64,000 nucleotides of DNA from Moraxellaceae bacterium (lineage in GTDB: Bacteria > Pseudomonadota > Gammaproteobacteria > Burkholderiales > Rhodocyclaceae): positions 1 to 64,000 of the forward strand of contig JAVHYF010000014.1 in NCBI GenBank assembly GCA_031119205.1. Reading direction: 5' to 3'. This document shows positions 61,692 to 64,000 of this stretch, one piece after another. Under the pieces are notes generated by a model that was not told the origin of the DNA, did not search any database, and was given only the letters and a program-made list of their open reading frames with translations. Both the position numbers and the translations under genes were made by a program. Each line of letters begins with the position of its first letter. Position 1 is the stretch's first letter.

Positions 61692-62630
61692 ATGCACATG
61701 TCGCTGCCGCACCCGGCCCGTCGCCACATGCTGGCGCGCACCGCCGTGTCGCGGCTGCGCGTGTTCGGCGAGCTGGTTGTCGCTGCGGTAAAGAAATGGT
61801 CGGATGACCGCGCGCCCAGCATGGGCGCCGCACTCGCTTACTACACCGCCTTCTCCATCGCGCCGCTGTTGCTGATCGTCACCACCATCGCCGGCCTGGT
61901 GTTCGGCCGCGATGCGGCGGAAGGCGCGATCGCCGGGCAGATCAGCGGACTGGTCGGGGCGCATGCGGCGGAGGCCATCCAGGCCATGCTGCAGAACGCC
62001 GACCGGCAGGACGGCGGAATGTTCGCCACCGCGGTGGGCTTCGTCATGCTGCTCATCGGGGCGACCACCGTCTTCGTGGAGTTGCAGAACGACCTGGACC
62101 GCATCTGGAAAGCGCCGGAGCGTAATGGCAGCGGCGTCACCGCCTTCCTCGTCACCCGCCTGCTCACCTTCGGCATGGTGCTGGGCATCGGCTTCCTGAT
62201 GATCGTTTCGCTGGTGGTGACCAGTGCGGTGGCTGCACTGGGGCAGGTGTGGAGCGCGGCATTCACCGGCATGGAGATCGCGCTGCAGGTGCTGAACTTC
62301 GTCGTCTCCTTCCTGGTGACGGCCGTGCTGTTCGCGATGATCTACAAGATCCTGCCCAATGCGCGAATCGCCTGGCGCGACGTCACGGTTGGCGCGGCCA
62401 TCAACGCGCTGCTGTTCTCGCTGGGCAAGTTCCTCATCGGGCTGTACATCGGCAAGAGCGCAGTGTCGTCGTCGTACGGCGCGGCGGGGGCGTTCGCGGT
62501 GCTGCTGATCTGGGTGTACTACTCCACGCAGATCTTCCTGCTCGGCGCGGAGTTCACCTACGTGTATGCGCACCGCGAGGGCTCGCACGCAGAGAAGCCG
62601 GCAGCGCTCCTCACCGCACCGCCGCCCTGA
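61692..62630 (+). CDS. BrkB/YihY-family membrane protein
   Basis: 312 residues, six membrane spans (about 50-270). DDRAPSMGAALAYYTAFSI and LPNARIAWRDVTVGA are family motifs, and GAAGAFAVLLIWVYYSTQIF is the last core span. An inner-membrane protein of unknown function, formerly called ribonuclease BN by mistake. Third gene of the stress-related operon. Confidence 0.9.
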   Translation: MHMSLPHPARRHMLARTAVSRLRVFGELVVAAVKKWSDDRAPSMGAALAYYTAFSIAPLLLIVTTIAGLVFGRDAAEGAIAGQISGLVGAHAAEAIQAMLQNADRQDGGMFATAVGFVMLLIGATTVFVELQNDLDRIWKAPERNGSGVTAFLVTRLLTFGMVLGIGFLMIVSLVVTSAVAALGQVWSAAFTGMEIALQVLNFVVSFLVTAVLFAMIYKILPNARIAWRDVTVGAAINALLFSLGKFLIGLYIGKSAVSSSYGAAGAFAVLLIWVYYSTQIFLLGAEFTYVYAHREGSHAEKPAALLTAPPP

Positions 62631-62637
62631 GCTGCAT

Positions 62638-63021
62638 TCAGCCCACTTGCGTGGAGATCCACCAGGTGGTGCCACCGGGGTCCTGCACCCCGCCGCGTTT
62701 GTCCTCGTCCTGCTTCTGTACCGGTTCCTGCACGGGCCTGCCACCTGCTGCCAGCGCGCGGCGCCAGGTTTCGTCCACGTCCGGTACATAGACGTGCACG
62801 TTGCTGGCGATGGGTGGCCATTGCGTGTTGCCATCGGCGAACATCACCACTGTGTCGTCGATGCGCGCCTCCGCATGCATGATGCGGCCGCTTTCGCCGG
62901 GGTAGCTGCGAAGCAGCTTCGCACCGAATACCTGCTCCATGAAGCGCAGCATGGCCGCTGCATCGGTGACGACGAGGTAGGGCGAGACGCTGTTGTAGCC
63001 GGTGGGCTTGAAGTCGGGCAT
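62638..63021 (-). CDS. VOC-superfamily (glyoxalase/PhnB-like) protein
   Basis: 127 residues. SVSPYLVVTDAAAMLRFMEQ, AEARIDDTVVMFAD and VHVYVPDVDETWRRALAAG follow the PhnB-like VOC pattern, ending GGVQDPGGTTWWI. Probably a small cytoplasmic metal-binding or dimeric binding protein; activity unknown. Converges on the BrkB-like gene, 8 nt away. Confidence 0.88.
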   Translation of the reverse strand: MPDFKPTGYNSVSPYLVVTDAAAMLRFMEQVFGAKLLRSYPGESGRIMHAEARIDDTVVMFADGNTQWPPIASNVHVYVPDVDETWRRALAAGGRPVQEPVQKQDEDKRGGVQDPGGTTWWISTQVG

Positions 63022-63072
63022 GACGATCTCCTAAGCACGTGAAGCGGGCGCATGAACTGAATACACAAAGCA

Positions 63073-63097
63073 ACGGGCCCGGCATGGCCGGGCCCGT
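63073..63097. terminator. Hairpin between two minus-strand genes
   Basis: Perfect ACGGGCCCGGC-ATG-GCCGGGCCCGT stem, between the glycine-zipper gene stop and the VOC gene start. It probably terminates the former; its T-run (TTTGTG on the minus strand) is weak. Confidence 0.7.
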
Positions 63098-63128
63098 CAT
63101 CGTACGCGGGTGGTGTGTCGCTCCCTGC

Positions 63129-63710
63129 TCAGTGCATGGTGCGCGCCGGCACCTTGTCGCTCAGCACGGGCGGGCGCACCGGGTCGAAGTCGGACCAGGT
63201 GCCGTCGCGCCAGACACCGTCCGCTTCCTCGACGTCCACACCACCGGTGCGGCTGAGCACCTGGGCGGCTTCGCTCTCGCTCTGCTCGTCCACCCGTACG
63301 GCGACCAGTACGCCCGAGTGGCGCACGCCGAGGCTGCGGCCGGGCCGGGCGGGGCGGCTGGCATCGCGGGTACCACCCATCGCACCCATCAGGGAGCCGA
63401 CATAGGCACCGATGCCACCGGTGACGGCTGCGCCGGCAGCAGGCACTTCGGTTGCCACCGCGATGACCGCGCCCAGCACGGTGCCGATGCAGGCGCCGAT
63501 GCCGGCGCCCATCACCGCGGTGCGCGAGGAGTCCTTCGCGCCGCGGTCGGCGAACTCGTCGCCACCCAACGCATAGCCGTGGTTCTGCCCCGGTGGATTG
63601 ACGAAGAAGGTGGTCACGTCCTGCTGCGCGAAGCCCGCGCGCATCGCTTCGCGGGTGGCGTCACGCGCCTGGTCGAAAGTGGCGAATCGGGCTGCAACGA
63701 TGTGGGACAT
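63129..63710 (-). CDS. Glycine-zipper protein with general-stress-like N-terminus
   Basis: 193 residues. N-terminal ~60 residues (SHIVAARFATFDQARDATR) look like a ferredoxin-like stress-protein domain; residues about 66-118 form a Gly/Ala-rich membrane-active zipper (AVMGAGIGACIGTVLGAVIA and GGIGAYVGSLMGAMGG). The C-terminal part (HSGVLVAVRVDEQSE) is like the N-terminal one. Function unknown. GGAGGCTCT ribosome site upstream. Confidence 0.78.
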   Translation of the reverse strand: MSHIVAARFATFDQARDATREAMRAGFAQQDVTTFFVNPPGQNHGYALGGDEFADRGAKDSSRTAVMGAGIGACIGTVLGAVIAVATEVPAAGAAVTGGIGAYVGSLMGAMGGTRDASRPARPGRSLGVRHSGVLVAVRVDEQSESEAAQVLSRTGGVDVEEADGVWRDGTWSDFDPVRPPVLSDKVPARTMH

Positions 63711-63823
63711 AGAGCCTCCGTATGCGGACTGTTCTGTCCTGACTATAGGGAGGCGGCCAGCCGGCGTATGTAGGACGCAGCTGTCAGGCCTGTAGGAGGC
63801 GGGCGGAGCGTAAAAGCCGCGGG

Positions 63824-64000
63824 TCAGGCCGGTTGGCGGCGCGAGCCCTGCATCACCTGGCGCAGGTTTTCCACGAACACCGACACCAGGGCGCCGACGT
63901 TCTTTTCCGGGCCGATCAGCAGCAGCTTCTGCTGGTGTTGCGCCAGCTCGCGCACCGGCACCCAGGTGAGGCGACCGGCGTGCAGCTCGAAGTCGATGTC
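63824..64000 (-). CDS. 3' end of a gene, possibly a LysR-type regulator
   Basis: The last 58 codons on the minus strand, with the start outside the window. The peptide has GRLTWVPVRELAQHQQKLLL and SVFVENLRQVMQG before the stop, which resembles the C-terminal end of a LysR effector domain, but the fragment is too short to be certain. Confidence 0.45.
   Translation of the reverse strand, partial: DIDFELHAGRLTWVPVRELAQHQQKLLLIGPEKNVGALVSVFVENLRQVMQGSRRQPA

Noticed and set aside
60945-62834. Minus-strand 629-codon ORF
   Set aside because: Antisense to the stress flavoprotein, the small membrane protein and the BrkB-like gene, all of which have good ribosome sites and domains.

Overview
The window looks like chromosome of a GC-rich Betaproteobacterium of the order Burkholderiales, probably Alcaligenaceae (Bordetella/Achromobacter-like). 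This rests on base composition, on dense operons with ATGA start/stop overlaps, and on the gene families present (TauD/ABC/amidase sulfur cluster, MipA-type porin with two-component system, SDRs, aldo/keto reductase, LysR regulators). The genus is an inference. I saw no rRNA, tRNA or CRISPR array.

Layout. 1-8.8 kb: organosulfur scavenging. A minus-strand operon runs from a TauD-type dioxygenase through an SsuA/B/C-like ABC importer to an amidase cut by the window edge. A divergent SDR and a second operon (NtaA/DszA-type flavin monooxygenase plus alpha/beta hydrolase) follow. Several of these units have sigma-54 (-24/-12) promoter matches, as do an SDR gene near 29.7 kb and an amidohydrolase gene near 55.9 kb. 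This suggests one scattered regulon. 9-26 kb: a DMT permease, then a roughly 13 kb defence island inserted between the remnant of a second metQ gene and the intact metNIQ methionine importer. The island carries a class-2 OLD/UvrD pair (Gabija-like) and a complete four-gene Wadjet type I (jetABCD) operon. 26-33.4 kb: Tam methyltransferase, aldo/keto reductase, glutathione peroxidase, SDR, an MBL-fold hydrolase, and an iron-type alcohol dehydrogenase divergent from a LysR regulator.

33.6-38.6 kb: the most notable locus, a Family 2A encapsulin operon. It encodes a rhodanese, a serine O-acetyltransferase, a small XRE regulator, the encapsulin shell, and a cysteine desulfurase with a ~255-residue low-complexity N-terminal extension, which is the expected encapsulated cargo. 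Together with the organosulfur and methionine importers and a TauE/SafE-type exporter, this gives the window a strong sulfur theme: scavenge sulfonates or sulfate esters, make O-acetylserine and cysteine, and move persulfide sulfur into a protein compartment.

38.6-43.9 kb: a DUF2130 coiled-coil protein, then a probable metal-handling cluster (His-rich secreted protein, HupE/UreJ-like membrane protein, membrane-anchored protein, DMT permease with a very His-rich tail) and a 43-residue secreted YHYH protein with its own palindromic operator. 43.9-54.3 kb: histidine phosphatase with TSUP exporter; a tripartite RND efflux operon divergent from a MipA-response regulator-histidine kinase operon. 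54.3-64 kb: amidohydrolase, MFS permease, DUF72 protein, HAD phosphatase, ROK kinase, a group of stress-related genes (host-attachment protein, PNPOx-like general stress protein, tiny membrane protein, BrkB/YihY protein), a VOC protein, a glycine-zipper protein and the 3' end of a further gene.

All functional calls come from reading motifs and gene order; no database search was possible.
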